From positions 10,126,534 to 10,190,533 of the forward strand of contig CAKAKS010000004.1 of assembly GCA_916700875.1 (NCBI GenBank): 64,000 nucleotides of DNA, in the 5' to 3' direction. This DNA is from Sebastes aleutianus (taxonomy: Eukaryota > Chordata > Actinopteri > Perciformes > Sebastidae). The notes under the pieces were generated by a model that saw only the letters and a program-made list of their open reading frames with translations, made no database searches and was not told where the DNA came from. Shown here piece after piece: positions 11,346-23,373 of the stretch (position 1 is the stretch's first letter; each line of letters opens with the position of its first letter). The translations under genes and the position numbers were made by a program.

Positions 11346-11671
11346 ATGAAAGGATTTTGGACCTGTCTTCTCTCGCTGCTCTCAGGTAAAGCCCGAAACT
11401 GCAGAGCAACAAACTCAAATGCAATAACGCATAACTCAATCATTGCAGCGATGTTATCCAAAGACACAATTTGGCATCGCTGTTTTCCCCCTAAATCGAA
11501 TTAAACCGCTGGACTAAACAACTGAATGACAATCGCTAAGGCATACCTGAATTTGCATAAAGTCTCCTTCTTTTTTTTCTTTTTCTTTCAGCGCATAGAA
11601 GTAACTCAATATGCCATGGTACTTCCTGGGAAATTCTCCATGCTTATTACGCTAGATACTGCTTTTGCTAA
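11346..11671 (+). CDS. Weak candidate two-exon micropeptide ORF
   Basis: An ATG at 11346 starts MKGFWTCLLSLLS, which looks like a signal-peptide core, and is followed by a CTCAG/GTAAAG donor at 11385/11386. A pyrimidine-rich acceptor ending TTTCTTTCAG lies at 11591. Joining 11346-11385 to 11592-11671 gives a 39-residue frame ending at TAA, with four cysteines. The 206-base intron is a normal size for fish. Against it: no Kozak or promoter evidence, no recognised family, and short hydrophobic ATG frames are common by chance. Treat it as a hypothesis only. Confidence 0.12.
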
Positions 11672-12192
11672 AGGCTCTCCGAAGCCAGCAGTTTACACCA
11701 CATTGCAACAACATGTTTCGAAACGTCAATCACGCTCTTTTCTCAGGTCTTATGGTCTTACATCAGAAAGAAATCTGCAAAAACACGAGATATGATAAGA
11801 CAAACGCCACGGAGATTTCCATTGACAATCAATTACAACCTGCCAAAATGGTTCCCTTTGGCTCCTCAATTCTCTCCTTTCTCACTCTTTTTTTTTTTTT
11901 TTTGCTCCTCCAGAGTGGTCTATTCCCATAGTTTCCCCCCTGTAATAGTTTTTTGGCATATTACTCTGCACGATCCACCCCAGAGGTCTCCCATAATTCA
12001 CTTTTGATATCATTGTTTAGTTGTAGAATTAGAGGAGGGGTGCACACTGGGAACAGGCAGTCAGGGTTGGCATTGGGACATTAATTCAATCATTGTAGTG
12101 CGACGCGATAGGCGCCTTCATTGCAGCCACGAATCATGGCGTTTTGGGAAGATGCATTACTGGGATATTAATTGAATATACAGTATATTGAT

Positions 12193-12874
12193 TAGGGCTA
12201 TCAATAGATTAAGATATTTAATCGCAAATTAATTGTAAATTTTTTATCTGATCAAAATGTACCTTAAAGAAAGATTTTTAGTAGTAGTATATACGTATTT
12301 AATACTCTTATCAACATGGGAGTGGGCAAATATGCTTGCTTTATGCAAACGTATGTATATATTTATTATTGGAAATCAATTAACAACACAAGCAATGACA
12401 AATATTGTCCATAAACCCTCACAGGTACTGCATTTAGCATAAAAAAATATGCTTAAATCATAACATGGCAAACTGCAGCCCAACAGGCAACAACAGCTGT
12501 CAGTGTGTCAGTGAGCTGACTTGACTATGACTTGCCCCAAACTGCATGTGATTATCATAAAGTGGGCATGTATGTAAAGGGGAGACTCGTGGGTACCCAT
12601 AGAACCCATTTTCATTCACATATCTTGACGTCAGAGGTCAAGGGACCCCTTTGAAAATGGCCATGACAGTTTTTCCTCACCAAAATTTAGCGTATGTTTA
12701 GAGCGTTATTTAGCCTCCTTTGCAACAAGCTAGTATGACATGGTTGGTACCAATGGATTCCTTAGGTTTTCTAGTTTCATATGATGCCAGTATCCTGTAT
12801 CTTAAATTGTGTATTCTTGAAATTAGATAAATTTGCACCAACACGTTATTATCGCATTAACTTTGACAGCCCTA
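12193..12874 (+). mobile_element. hAT-like MITE, family A copy 2
   Basis: Forward copy starting TAGGGCTATCAATAGATT and ending TTAACTTTGACAGCCCTA, so the inverted ends are TAGGGCTRTCAA. The flanks ATATTGAT and GTATTGTT agree at 6 of 8 positions, a worn 8-bp duplication. Internal landmarks shared with the other copies are AACAACAGCTGTCAGTGTG, TTATCATAAAGTGGGCATG and GAGGTCAAGGGACCCCTTTG. It is non-autonomous. Confidence 0.88.
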
Positions 12875-13298
12875 GTATTGTTTGCATTTTGCTACCTGTG
12901 CTTAAAAATGTAATTATTTAATTATTATCTGGTTGTATACTGTGTTTTTTTTAGCTTAAAATATATGTTTTTATTATACAGAGCACATTTTTAATGCTAC
13001 AATGTTCAGAGCGATGACACTGTTGATAGATGCAATAAATACTTGGAGTGATAAAAACATATAAATACTGGAAGTGATAAGAACAAATTCCTTTTCTCTG
13101 ATATAAAAATCTGTATTTTTTTATTACCAAACACATGACATGACATTTATTACCATTTTCCACCAGCGCAGTTGAAAACATCTCAAGGGGACCTAATACA
13201 GTAGCAGTTACAAGTGGAATAAACTGCTTAGAAGATGTTCGAGGGATGACGCCCATCACTGGCAATATGAATGTGAATTCCCTGGGAAGCTTGTTTTT

Positions 13299-13337
13299 AC
13301 ACACACACACACGCACACACGCACACACACACACACA
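13299..13337. repeat. CA/CACG microsatellite
   Basis: CA units with two G substitutions over about 39 bases. Confidence 0.9.
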
Positions 13338-14849
13338 TGAGAAATGGGCGAAGAGCCACACTATTCAGTGTGAACTGGAGGGTCCAAGTCGCTAAACTAA
13401 TCCTAGTACCACAGGATCCCTGTCTTTTTTGCTGCAGCTGCCTGGAATCATCTCACAAACACAAGGTATTCCTGGAAGAATTGATTCTGTTAGATAGTGC
13501 ATTGATCACACACATCGCCTGCAGACAGAAGATGGCTTTACAAGCAATAAGACGGGAGACAATTATATTATTTTAGTGAAATAAGACAGAGTACAAGCAG
13601 CGAGTGCCAATAGCCCAGGCGGGGGGGGAGGGGGTAGGTGGCCCCCTCTGCGGCTGCCGCGGTGTGTTTGTGCTCCATCCTCAAGTGGCACGGTAATCCA
13701 CTAAACTTTCCTCCGCCCGCTCCTCTCAATGCAATCAGGATGCGAAGGCTCACCAGTGATTGCGTTCATTTGTAAAAGCATCCAAGCCAAAATTGAACCC
13801 CAAGGCTGATAAACTATAAAGATGCTGATCAGATCGCGGGCTAAGGAGTCCACACTTGAGGGCACGAGGTGTCAGGGCTGGAGCCAAAAGAGCAATGACT
13901 CTGTATACCTCACCTCGGAGCCAGGCGGCCGCCCCGGAATACAAACAAGAGGGGAGAAAACACATAAAAGCGACAACAAACTGCAGCTGGATTTTTCATC
14001 CCCCAGCATCTTTCAGGAGGAGGGAAGGCATTATCTGTTCAGCAGATTAGTCGTTTCTCAGATTTTTTTTTTTCCTCCTTCTTTTTATCGACTCGATTGG
14101 TAAATTCGGCGCATTTGTTATTTGAGCTTTAGCAAATGCGTCGGTGTGAATTTCATAATGCATCTCAAGAAAAGTAGGAGCCCAAAAGAGATACTGTTCA
14201 GGGGTAGACATATGTTTTCAACCTCGCTAACAGAATATTATATTTATCAGAATGAAAACAATACGTAACTCCGCCAAGTCCAATCCGTTTTGTTTTTATT
14301 GCACGCCAAGCCACAGCACTTTACGAGTTACAGCAACTTTTTTTTTTTATCTGCTTTACAGTTATTTCTCACAGCTATTGCGCTGTCTGGCGCTAAATGA
14401 ACAGTGTCATTACTTTAAACACACATATCTGCCTCTGCTAAAGCACAAAGATTGAGGACAGACAGAGAAAGAAAGGGAGGATCTGAGGATGTTTTTTCCT
14501 CTCCATCCTCGTGGCCCCAGTGCGTTAAATGTCAAAGAGCAGTCAGCGGGAGAGACTGATTCCAGGAGGCGATGTGAATGGGACGATTGAAGACCCGCTT
14601 TGATTGACAGCTCTTCCTCTCTCGCTCTGCCCCGAGGGTGATTGACAATGTGGTTCATCTCACATTTTGTGACTGAGCTAATCCAGTAAATTCCTACCAG
14701 ACGCAGCACAACTCAGCAGAGACCTGCCGCTCCTTTCCCAGGTGGAGTTTTTATTTTATCTCTTCCACCCCAAAATAAATATGTTTTTCCATCTGTGGCA
14801 CTGAAAACAAACCGAGGTGGGGGGGGGGGACTATAATTAAGTGTAAGCA

Positions 14850-15060
14850 CATAATTAAGCGAGTTTAGAAAAGTGCTAGTTTTCGATGAATTAAAATGTA
14901 GACTAATTACATGTGGGAATTAGCCTGCTGTTGTGCTAGTGATTAATATTGTCATAGGTTACTGTCTCAATATGCCGCCAGTTGGAAATGGGATCACCTT
15001 ACTGGAACGATTGATCTCTTGCCAAGTTCAATAATTAATTGACTCAACGATCACTGACAC
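14850..15060. promoter_or_regulatory. Possible conserved non-coding element
   Basis: Repeat-free sequence with ATAATTAAG, GATGAATTAAAATG, GACTAATTACATG, GAATTAGC, GTGATTAATATTG and AATAATTAATTGAC. This is dense in homeodomain-type cores. Regulatory function is inferred from words only. Confidence 0.3.
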
Positions 15061-15339
15061 GCAGCTATCTCACACGCCGTCTCGCATGCCCACAAGGTGC
15101 GCCGCTCGTCCTCTCGACCTTGCACCTGTATTTTGATGTGTGCAGAAAGCACTTCCGCTGAACTGCAGCTGGCTTTTCAAAGAGGACCGGAGACACAAGA
15201 GCAAAAAAATAAGACACAAAATTAACTCACAAGACCCCCGTTTCCAGGCGTGTAACCGTGATCACAGTGGCGGCCGAGAGTTACAGCCGTGACCCACATT
15301 ACAGCAGACGCCCAATGAGAAGTGGAACGTGAGGAACAT

Positions 15340-15475
15340 TTGACCCTGTCATTAATCATCATTCCTAAATGATCACTCTGTGAGGGTATGCATTTAAGCG
15401 TGATTAATTGCAGCGCGAGCCTAATCAAGCAATGAATTACCTGCCTAACCTTTTTGCAGGAGGTTGATGTTAACC
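15340..15475. promoter_or_regulatory. Possible conserved non-coding element
   Basis: It contains CATTAATCATCATTCC, TATGCATTTAAG, GTGATTAATTGCAG and CAATGAATTACC, a cluster of homeodomain- and octamer-like words in unique sequence. The role is inferred. Confidence 0.27.
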
Positions 15476-15739
15476 TCAAGTCAAAGCAGGGGAACCCAGT
15501 GTGGTTAACTGTGTCAAGGAAAATTAACAAGAGACAATAATGACGATCAGTTAAAGGCCCCTTTTTTTTTTTTTTTTTTAAAGTGGACAACCATTGTAAT
15601 TAGGCAATGTATCCTCATACAACGGTTTGTATGATACCTTATGAAAAGTTATTCCTCATTTTTATGGCATTTTTTTTTACAAATGTCCAGCAACACGTTC
15701 CCTGTGTCAATCTCCGCCCCAGTTTTTTCAAAATAAGCT

Positions 15740-16690
15740 TCTGTATTCACAGGAAACCACTTGGTTAGGTTTAGACAACAAAACTACTTAAACCAAGTTC
15801 AAAGTGGTCAGATTGCTGTACTGTTCACACTACACAACTTGCGGTCTTGTAATCGGGCGTCTTGAAGTCGTTGTGGTTTTCACACTACATGACTGACCGG
15901 CGACAGGAGGTCACACACTACAAGATGTTTCAGCGGGAGGAATCCCCGATGAAATCTCCAAACTTGTGTTAACAAAATAGCCTGTTTCCACTAGTTTCCG
16001 CACTTTTTTTACAATTTATTCCTCTAGGTGCAACAAAAACTTTGCACCGTGTTGCAAATGCAACACATACAGTAAGTCTTATTGTTACAGGCGACCCCTC
16101 CTCCGACAGGTTTCCCCTCAACCTGTGTCTCGTGCTCTCATTGGCTGTAGCTCGTGGCCGGAGTCCCCGACAGGTTCCAGAAATTTAGCATGCAAGATAT
16201 CTGGAATGCGTCTTTGAGCAGTTCACACATAACGCTCAGAGTCAACACTGATTTGCCTCTGAGCTTGGGCTTTTGTCTGGGACCTCCAAAAACTGTCAGG
16301 GAGCGGAAAATCAGCGCTAAAGTCGTGTAGTGTGAACTAGGCATTAGTTAGGTTTAGGCAACAAAACTATTTAGTTATGTTTAGAGATTAGGTTAAGAGA
16401 TTGTTATTTGGGTTAAAATAACACTGGAAGTGGCATAACCTCAGTTCGTAAGTCACGTGACAAATAAATCTACGTTGACTTCTGGTTTTCACACCGGTCT
16501 CCTGGGCGGAAGTCCAGAGTTTTATGACCCACTCATCGACCTCGACCTCCTCCCTACACGGCGTTCTTAATACTTCCTGGTTCATGATTGTGTAGATTAC
16601 ATGCAAATTGATTTTGTGGGATATATACGAATTACAGTGCATTACTTTTCATAGGTATAGCTACGAACTGTGTATGAGAACAGCCTGAAT
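15740..16690. mobile_element. Family E repeat interrupted by an inverted-repeat element
   Basis: Family E is marked by GGTTAGGTTTAGRCAACAAAACTA. It occurs at 15763 and again at 16348, continuing to GTGTATGAGAACAGCCTG near 16689. The same layout recurs at 49935-50278. Between the two family E parts lies a different element (15815-16342). The unit has no coding capacity that I can see. Confidence 0.65.
15815..16342. mobile_element. MITE with GTTCACACTACACRACTT ends
   Basis: The left end reads CTGTTCACACTACACAACTT and the right end reads AAGTCGTGTAGTGTGAACTA, which are inverted copies of each other. A third related CACACTACA...GACTG segment lies at 15880. No clear target duplication was found, so the superfamily is left open. 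It sits within family E sequence and is therefore the younger insertion. Confidence 0.75.
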
Positions 16691-19600
16691 TAGGTAACCT
16701 AAGACCTCAAAACAAGTAAAAACTACTTGAAAGAAATACATATTGATAGATTTCCTCCCCAATAGATGAGGCCAAATGTAGTGGGGAATACTTTACACAC
16801 ACACACCCCACTGCTCGCAACAAACCTCAATATTTGTCAGCGTTTGAAGATACATGTTTGGAATATATTAAACACAATCCAGGCTTTGCTTCTTGAATGC
16901 ACATGCTGTTTTCATAACTTGTAAGAAAATTCCTTGATTTATGAAACCCTTTCAAACCAGCTATATAAACTCTAAAATGCACTTCAGATAAGCTGTAAAA
17001 AAAACTATATTATTTGCTGCTGCTGTGTTTCATAAACAAACTTTTTTCTCTTGAATGATTAAGTGCAGCGGTGTCATTTATAATTCTCTACTTTCACGCA
17101 GTTAGCTGCTGTATTCTGTCTAAGCACGGGCCCAGAAGACAATACCCCAGTGTGTGCAGATCAGGTGTTTACCCTATAAGCATGATGAAAGCCTCGCCAA
17201 CCAGTTGTGACAATAGCAAAGTGAGATAATAGCCCACCGAGATGATTCGAGAATGACTCGTACAAGCATCGAGCTTGCATGGGGCATTGCACACTCTAAA
17301 TGGTATGCGTTTGAAGTCGGAGCAACCGAGGGGCGTGGTAGACTGTGTCTGGTCCACCTCACTGTGCTGCATTATTGGGTCGCTGTGATGCATTGTGTCT
17401 TCATTTTATATTCATGACATTCAAACACACAAAAAATGTGACTGGATCCTTGAAAAGAGAATAAATATTGCTTTACCCCCGTCATTTGACTTCAGAGCCA
17501 ACACTCATTAGAGGCAAATATTTTGTTCCCACACACAAATGAGCATAATCGCACGATTTTATGCACAATTCAAATTCAAATCATTCCTTCTTGACACAGC
17601 CAATACATCTGTCATGCGGCTCCTCGTTTTTTTTTTGTTGAATAATTAAAAAAAGAAATAGAGAAACATACTAATGAGAGAACCTTACTTGAGGGCTTTG
17701 CCGCTCCACTGACTATCATATTAATGTATTCCTGTGTGAATTAAACGCATCATCAAACACCTAAGTTCCCTCCATATTTTCCTCTGAAGACGAGGGCCGG
17801 ACACCGGTGTCTACCTTGCCCTCTGCAAAAATGAAGGGCATTCTTCATTATAGCACCTCTTGTGATTACTTGTTAATAGCCATGCACTAAAGGTTCCCCC
17901 CCTCTAAATTGACGAAAAACACTGGGAATTTAGCTTTTTATGAGAATGACATTGTTTCGGTCAATGATTAAGTCATTAAGATATGTTAAGTTGAATTTAA
18001 AGTGATATGTAGATTTATTGCACCTTACTGACTTTGTTTTTTTTTCTGGTATTTAGCTCTGCAAATGTTTCGTATTTGTAGTTAAATGACATCTGTACAT
18101 TTTTGTTTTATTAAAAAGACAAAGTTGGTAGGTAGATTGTCTTGTGAACACCAGCCGTCAACAGTAGGATTTCACCTCCTTCTGCCTGAAGCTCAGTGTA
18201 ATCTGTGCCTGACCTTTCTCCACCTCCTTAAACCTCTCCTCCCTCCTTCCACCTATCCGTTCATCCCCCATCTTCCCCCTCTACTCGCCGCAGATTGACA
18301 CTCATCACAGCTCCTTTCTCTCGGCGGCTGACAGCTTGAATCGGCTCATTAGGGCAAATTGGGAACGGGAGACTAAACTGAGCATGCAGAGTTATTTTAG
18401 AGGCCGCTTTGTGACAGAGCAAACATGCCGGCTCATGCTCCATATAATAGCTTGTCCCGGGGTTGAAGAAATATGTTAGATTTAATTATCATAATAGACC
18501 ATTAGTGCTTAAATGGGTGAGGTCTTGCAGAGTGTGCCACAAAGAGTTTAGAGATAAGTTTATGGTTTTTTTTTAATAATTTGGAATATGTAACAAGAAG
18601 GAAAAGCGGGCGCTAAACAAAAGGCGCAGAAAGCAACAAAGCGTGCAGTTGAGGTGGCACTGAAATGTTAGTTTGAATATTTTGAATAGATTCGCCCATA
18701 GCTGTTAGAGAGCAAAGCAAGGCAACGTGTGATTGATCACGTCCCACAGGGGCGACAGCCAGCACGCCATTTATACACAACAAACGGCGCTGGCTACACT
18801 AAACTAAGCTCACACAACCTATGCAGATTGCACAGTCTTTCATTTTCACATGTGCATGCTAAACCTGGCTGATAAACGATTTGCCTAGCAGCACTTCCGT
18901 CCATATTTTATCACGGCAGACAATGCTCGGTGGCGTTGCCAGACTTGGTGTGTATCCAGTATTCAGGCAAAAAAAAAAAAGCTTCTCCTCAACCCCTCAA
19001 CAGCTTGGCTCCCGTAATTAACTTCCACAGGACTGATGGGGGCCTCAGTCAGAGGCTACAGGAATAGAATAGAAGTATAAAAGAGCTTGAAGAAGACATG
19101 TTAAAAAGCAAAAGAACACACAGTTAACATGCTGCACAGACAAAGATTATATTTGACAGCGAGAGGTCTTGGGTCAGTCATGCTTGAAACTTATTCATTG
19201 TTGCGCAGATAGCCTCCGTCGTACAGCGAGCTCCTGTTGAGGGCAGAAATGGCTGAAAGGATTAAATGATGTTTGTACTTAAAGCTCTGCAGTTGCTAAA
19301 CACGCCGAAAACCTTTAAGCCGTGGCACGGCGGCAACATTTTAATTCTGCCAGTATTCTGAATATGGCAATTTTGCCAACAAATATGAGCAGGGTAGAAT
19401 GTTAACTGTTTTATCCAGAGGCAATAGTGTCTGGTAAATCTGGAGCTCCATTCTCACTTTTTTTTATAAACTCAACTCTTTTTTTTTTTTTTTAAGAAGA
19501 GGGCTCCCAAATTTTGAAAGTGTCAGATGAAGTAAACAAATATTTGTGTCGCAGCCCAAAATACCTTGTTTTCAGATGGAGTTTTTTTTTTTTTTATTAC

Positions 19601-19760
19601 AGGTTTCGTTTATAGCTTAAAACATAATATAAGTAATCATTTAATTTACATGTTGCCATGCTTTTACAGCGAACACAACATACTGCATCATTTCATTCAT
19701 CATGTCAGTCATTTAAATGGCTAAAACCTTTTTACTGACATAAAACACAATGTAAAAATG
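16691..19760. other. Single-copy non-coding DNA
   Basis: No gene recognised in about 3 kb. There are several T-runs (17629, 18033, 19476, 19582) and no clear transposon. The block 17470-17760 is listed as possibly regulatory. Confidence 0.55.
17470..17760. promoter_or_regulatory. Possible conserved non-coding element
   Basis: Unique sequence with CTCATTAGAGGC, AAATGAGCATAATCGC, TTATGCAC, a doubled CAAATT word, GAATAATTAA and CATATTAATG. The arrangement resembles a developmental enhancer, but only word content supports this. Confidence 0.25.
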
Positions 19761-20390
19761 TAAGGCTGTCAATCAATTAAAATATTTAATCGCGATTAAT
19801 CGCAAATTAATCACACATTTTTTTATCGATGTACCTTAAAGGGAGATTTGTCAAGTATTTAATACTCTTATCAACATGGGAGAGGGAAAATATGCTTGCT
19901 TTATGCAAATGTATGTATATATTTATTACTCTAAACCAATTAACAACACAAAACAATGACAAATATTATCCAGAAACCCTCACAGGTACTGCACTTAGCA
20001 TTAAAATATGCTCAAATCATAACATGGCAAACTCAAGCCCAACAGGCAACAACAGCTGTCAGTGCGTCATGTGATTATCATAAAGTGGGCATGTCTGTAA
20101 AGGGGAGACTCGTTGGTACCCATTTTCATTCACATATCTTGAGGTCAGAGGTCAAGGGACCCCTTTGAATATGGCCATGCCAGTTTTAATCACGCCAAAA
20201 TTGAGCACAAGTTTGGAGCGTTATTTAACCTCATTCGTGACAAGCTAGTATGACATGGTTGGTACCAATGGATTCCTTAGGTTTGTCTAGTTTCATGTGA
20301 TCTTCACTCTACCTTTAAAACTGAGCCCACTACCATCTCTTAGTGGCGTTAAAACAAATTTGTGTTATTATTGCGTTAACTGTTAAAAAA
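19761..20390 (+). mobile_element. hAT-like MITE, family A copy 3
   Basis: It starts TAAGGCTGTCAATCAATTAA and keeps the family core (AACAACAGCTGTCAGTG, AAAGTGGGCATGTCTG, GAGGTCAAGGGACCCC). The right end degenerates after TTATTGCGTTAACTG near 20380, so the terminal TTGACAGCCCTA is lost and no target duplication is visible. Confidence 0.85.
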
Positions 20391-20428
20391 AGGTGTAACA
20401 AGTGGACAAAAAAATCACAGTTTGTGTA

Positions 20429-20530
20429 CACACACTCATGCACACATTCACACACAATGATATGCAGTTGACTGACCTGTTCTTTGTTTGCACACACACA
20501 CTCTTGAACACACACATATGCATACACAGA
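20429..20530. repeat. Imperfect CA-rich tract
   Basis: Three CACACA clusters separated by short unique words over about 100 bases. Confidence 0.75.
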
Positions 20531-21460
20531 CATCAGAGCAGCCTCTGCTCTTCCTCAGTCTAACCTTAACCAGACAGATCATCTTCTGGAGGCCCCGGGT
20601 GACTCCTCCGCTCCCTCTGATTGGACGGATCCTGCGTGTGCTTTTCGTTAAAAAGGGATCATTAATAGCTCGCGTACGACCTCTGACCATCCCTTTAAAT
20701 CATTAGCCGGCCAACTGATGGTTTCTATTTACCGTCCCCATAGAAGATCGGAGAGAGGAGAGGAGGACTTGATATTATGAGGATGTTGTGACACTAGAGT
20801 TGATGTGTCGTATTTAGTTAGTTCCTGCACTCTTTAAAGTGAAACAGAGGAAAAATAAAAGCATGGTATTTTAACTATGACTCATCACTTCCATGATTCT
20901 TGATAAGACAACACTTAATGAGTCAAATATATAAAAATAAACACACTTAATGCATTGATGAACTTTAAGATGAAGCAAATATTATGTTATTTATTTGGCA
21001 ATAAGAACCATATGAAATGTCAGAAGGTGTTTTGGTTCCACATATATATAAAATAATAAAATAAATTAATTAAATCAATATTTTTTGACAGTTTTTTTTA
21101 AATGCACGGTGAAGAAAATTAGAAATAAAGTGAAATAATAAGTAAAAGTTAAAGTCTGCACACAGGCCTGCTTGCATACAAGTGTCAGTGTGTCCATCCA
21201 CATGTGTACCCATTTGTGTGTATGTGTGTATAATGAGATAGGAGGGTAGCTCCCATTCAGTAACCTATCACTTAAATCTGGCTGCCGGGCACAAAGTCCA
21301 TTTGTCACGTCACGCTTTTGTTATCGCACTGCTCTTCAGAGAAAACAAACAACAAAAGCGCACAAAAGACCTCCGCAGAAAAAGCGCTGCCTCATCCAAT
21401 GAGAGGTTTGCATGAGATATGATGGCGAGAGGAGGAGAGTTGTGGCTCTGCAGAGGAGCA

Positions 21461-21497
21461 AGAAGAGGAGGAGGAGGAGGAGGAGGAGGAGGAGGGA
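21461..21497. repeat. GGA trinucleotide microsatellite
   Basis: About twelve GGA units, which give a poly-glycine artefact in one translated frame. Confidence 0.9.
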
Positions 21498-22215
21498 GAT
21501 GTGTGATTAAATGCGTGCGAGTGTCACTCGGTGTACGGCATGTGTTTGTGTGTATACGTGCATTCGGGCGTGTGTGGAGGTGTGTATGGGAGGTGTGTTA
21601 GGAAGACACCCGGAGCCTTGCCGTACCGTCCCGTGCCTAAATCATGTGTACAAGCTGTTTCCAATAAACTGTTAAATTTGATAAAGAGGTCTGGTATTAT
21701 ATTACAAAGCCCACGGGGCACTCGGACCGCTGCTATCATGAATACATTTTGCCTGATAATAATGCTGCGACTTCAATCGCTGCCACAGGAAAAACTGCTG
21801 CCCTCCTGGAAATCAAGTTGCGAAGGCAGGGTGACACCTGTATAAATGGACAGGTGATGAGATTATAATATATTTATGCTTTCTGGGTCAGCGTTAAGGG
21901 ACTTCTACAAGTGAGCGCGAGTAACACGAGGGACTGGAGGGCGCGGGTGGGAGCGCCACGGGGGGCAAATCCTCTCACCTCATAGAGAGAGAAGGCCTTT
22001 TATTCATGAGGGAAAAGCTGCAGAGATATACAGTGGCATTTGGTTATAAGTCATTGTAGGTACAGTGGGTACAATGCATGATACCCAAGATCATTTCCAG
22101 TTGTTATAGAGGATTTATAGTTCAGGGGATCCTTGTTTTTTGGAGAAGAATGAAATGAATCAATGGATGTAAACAAATTGATGGAGTTACTGACTGTACA
22201 TGAAGAAGATGCACA

Positions 22216-23373
22216 TACTAAAAATCACAAACGCACTACTGGGTCAACTTTTACCAGTATCTAGGGGTAGTTTTGACCCTGAGTTAGTGTTATTTTTGTT
22301 AACATTCACGCCACTAATTCTTACTGATTGTTAATAATACGTTTATCCCTTGCAGTTTTGAATGTTATATGCATTTTTTATAACTAGCAATAGATTTATG
22401 ACAGTTTTATGGTGAAACTTGAGCTTCGGTATCTAACACTGGGTCAAAATAACCATATTTTAGTTCAACTAGTGCAGTGCCCGTCCGAAACGAGCCGATA
22501 GCTCGGCCCCCAGAAGTGCTGCTTACAGCGTTATCGAGAAAGGCAATATGGTTGCTTGTACCCGCCAAGAGTGAAGTTGATTGGATGGACGGTTCACAGA
22601 TATGGGAAAAGCAGTCATACATATATACACAGACACCTATTGGCCAAATGGCACCGAATTTGTCACTCAGACATCATATCTACACATATCCACCAAATGT
22701 GCACGCAATAGCACAAAGAGTTCAGGAGATATGACATTTTTTGTAATATAAGCTCTGCCCAAAGCATTTCAGCTAACTTTGAGGGCCAGCTATAGAAAAA
22801 CTGTATGGAACATCAACAATCCAAAACAGTAACTATTTCCGGCTTGGTCCACAGATGCTCTGTACCAAATTTGGTGCCAATTGCTCAAAATGTGTAGGAG
22901 GAGTAGCAAAAAAATCTGATTTGGACAAAATTCCAAATGGCAGATAATCAGTCTATATGCAAATGGACGTGGCTTATATAGATAGATTCGTCTGGACCCA
23001 CAAAACCCAGGGACAATTTTATTTCTGAGACTTAAGGTTCAAAAGTTGCAGGGCAAAATGTAAAGTTCATTGTTAAATTGCCACCATCTGGCCAAATTGC
23101 ACCACATTCAGCACGGCACTCCCTTGGGTCCCCAGCAATACACCCGCCAAGTGTGAAGTAGATCAGATGAGGGGTTCTTGAGATATGCGAAGGACACACA
23201 GACAGACAGACATTCCTTGCTTTATAGTTAGATATAAATAAAGGTAAATAACCCAACAGTAATAACAAAAAATAACACTAAAATTGGTTCAAAACATGCC
23301 ATAATATTGGGTAAAGTTAACCCAGCATTTGCAAACTGGGACTCAAACTGGGTCAATTTTGTGATTTTTAGTA
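22216..23373. mobile_element. MITE with perfect 16-bp inverted ends, TA flanked
   Basis: It begins TACTAAAAATCACAAA and ends TTTGTGATTTTTAGTA, an exact 16-base inverted repeat. The terminal TA on each side fits the TA duplication of Tc1/mariner-type insertions. GGGTCAA words recur inside near 22240, 22440 and 23350. A different sequence (22469-23235) interrupts it. No transposase is seen. Confidence 0.8.
22469..23235. mobile_element. Inserted repeat starting AGTGCAGTGCCCGTCC
   Basis: It lies within the TA-flanked MITE and ends near TTTATAGTTAGATATAAATA. Two related internal segments occur: GTGAAGTTGATTGGATG...CAGATATGGG near 22572 and GTGAAGTAGATCAGATG...GAGATATGCG near 23152. They suggest an internally repetitive fish element. 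I do not know its class; it lacks obvious inverted ends. Boundaries are approximate. Confidence 0.55.

Larger units (their letters stand above)
10478..12192. other. Non-coding DNA with purine tract and a weak small ORF
   Basis: No confident gene. The stretch holds a TG microsatellite (10667-10688), G-runs at 10939-10978, a purine-rich tract and the small two-part ORF listed below. The rest is unique sequence. Confidence 0.5.
12875..15739. other. Single-copy non-coding DNA
   Basis: No gene recognised. It has a CA microsatellite (13299-13337), a G-run at 13620-13634 and a moderately GC-rich part at 13620-13960 without promoter motifs. Possible regulatory blocks at 14850-15060 and 15340-15475 are listed separately. 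Confidence 0.55.
20391..22215. other. Non-coding DNA with microsatellites
   Basis: No gene recognised. It contains an imperfect CA tract and a GGA tract (listed), and AT-rich sequence at 20900-21130. Confidence 0.55.
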
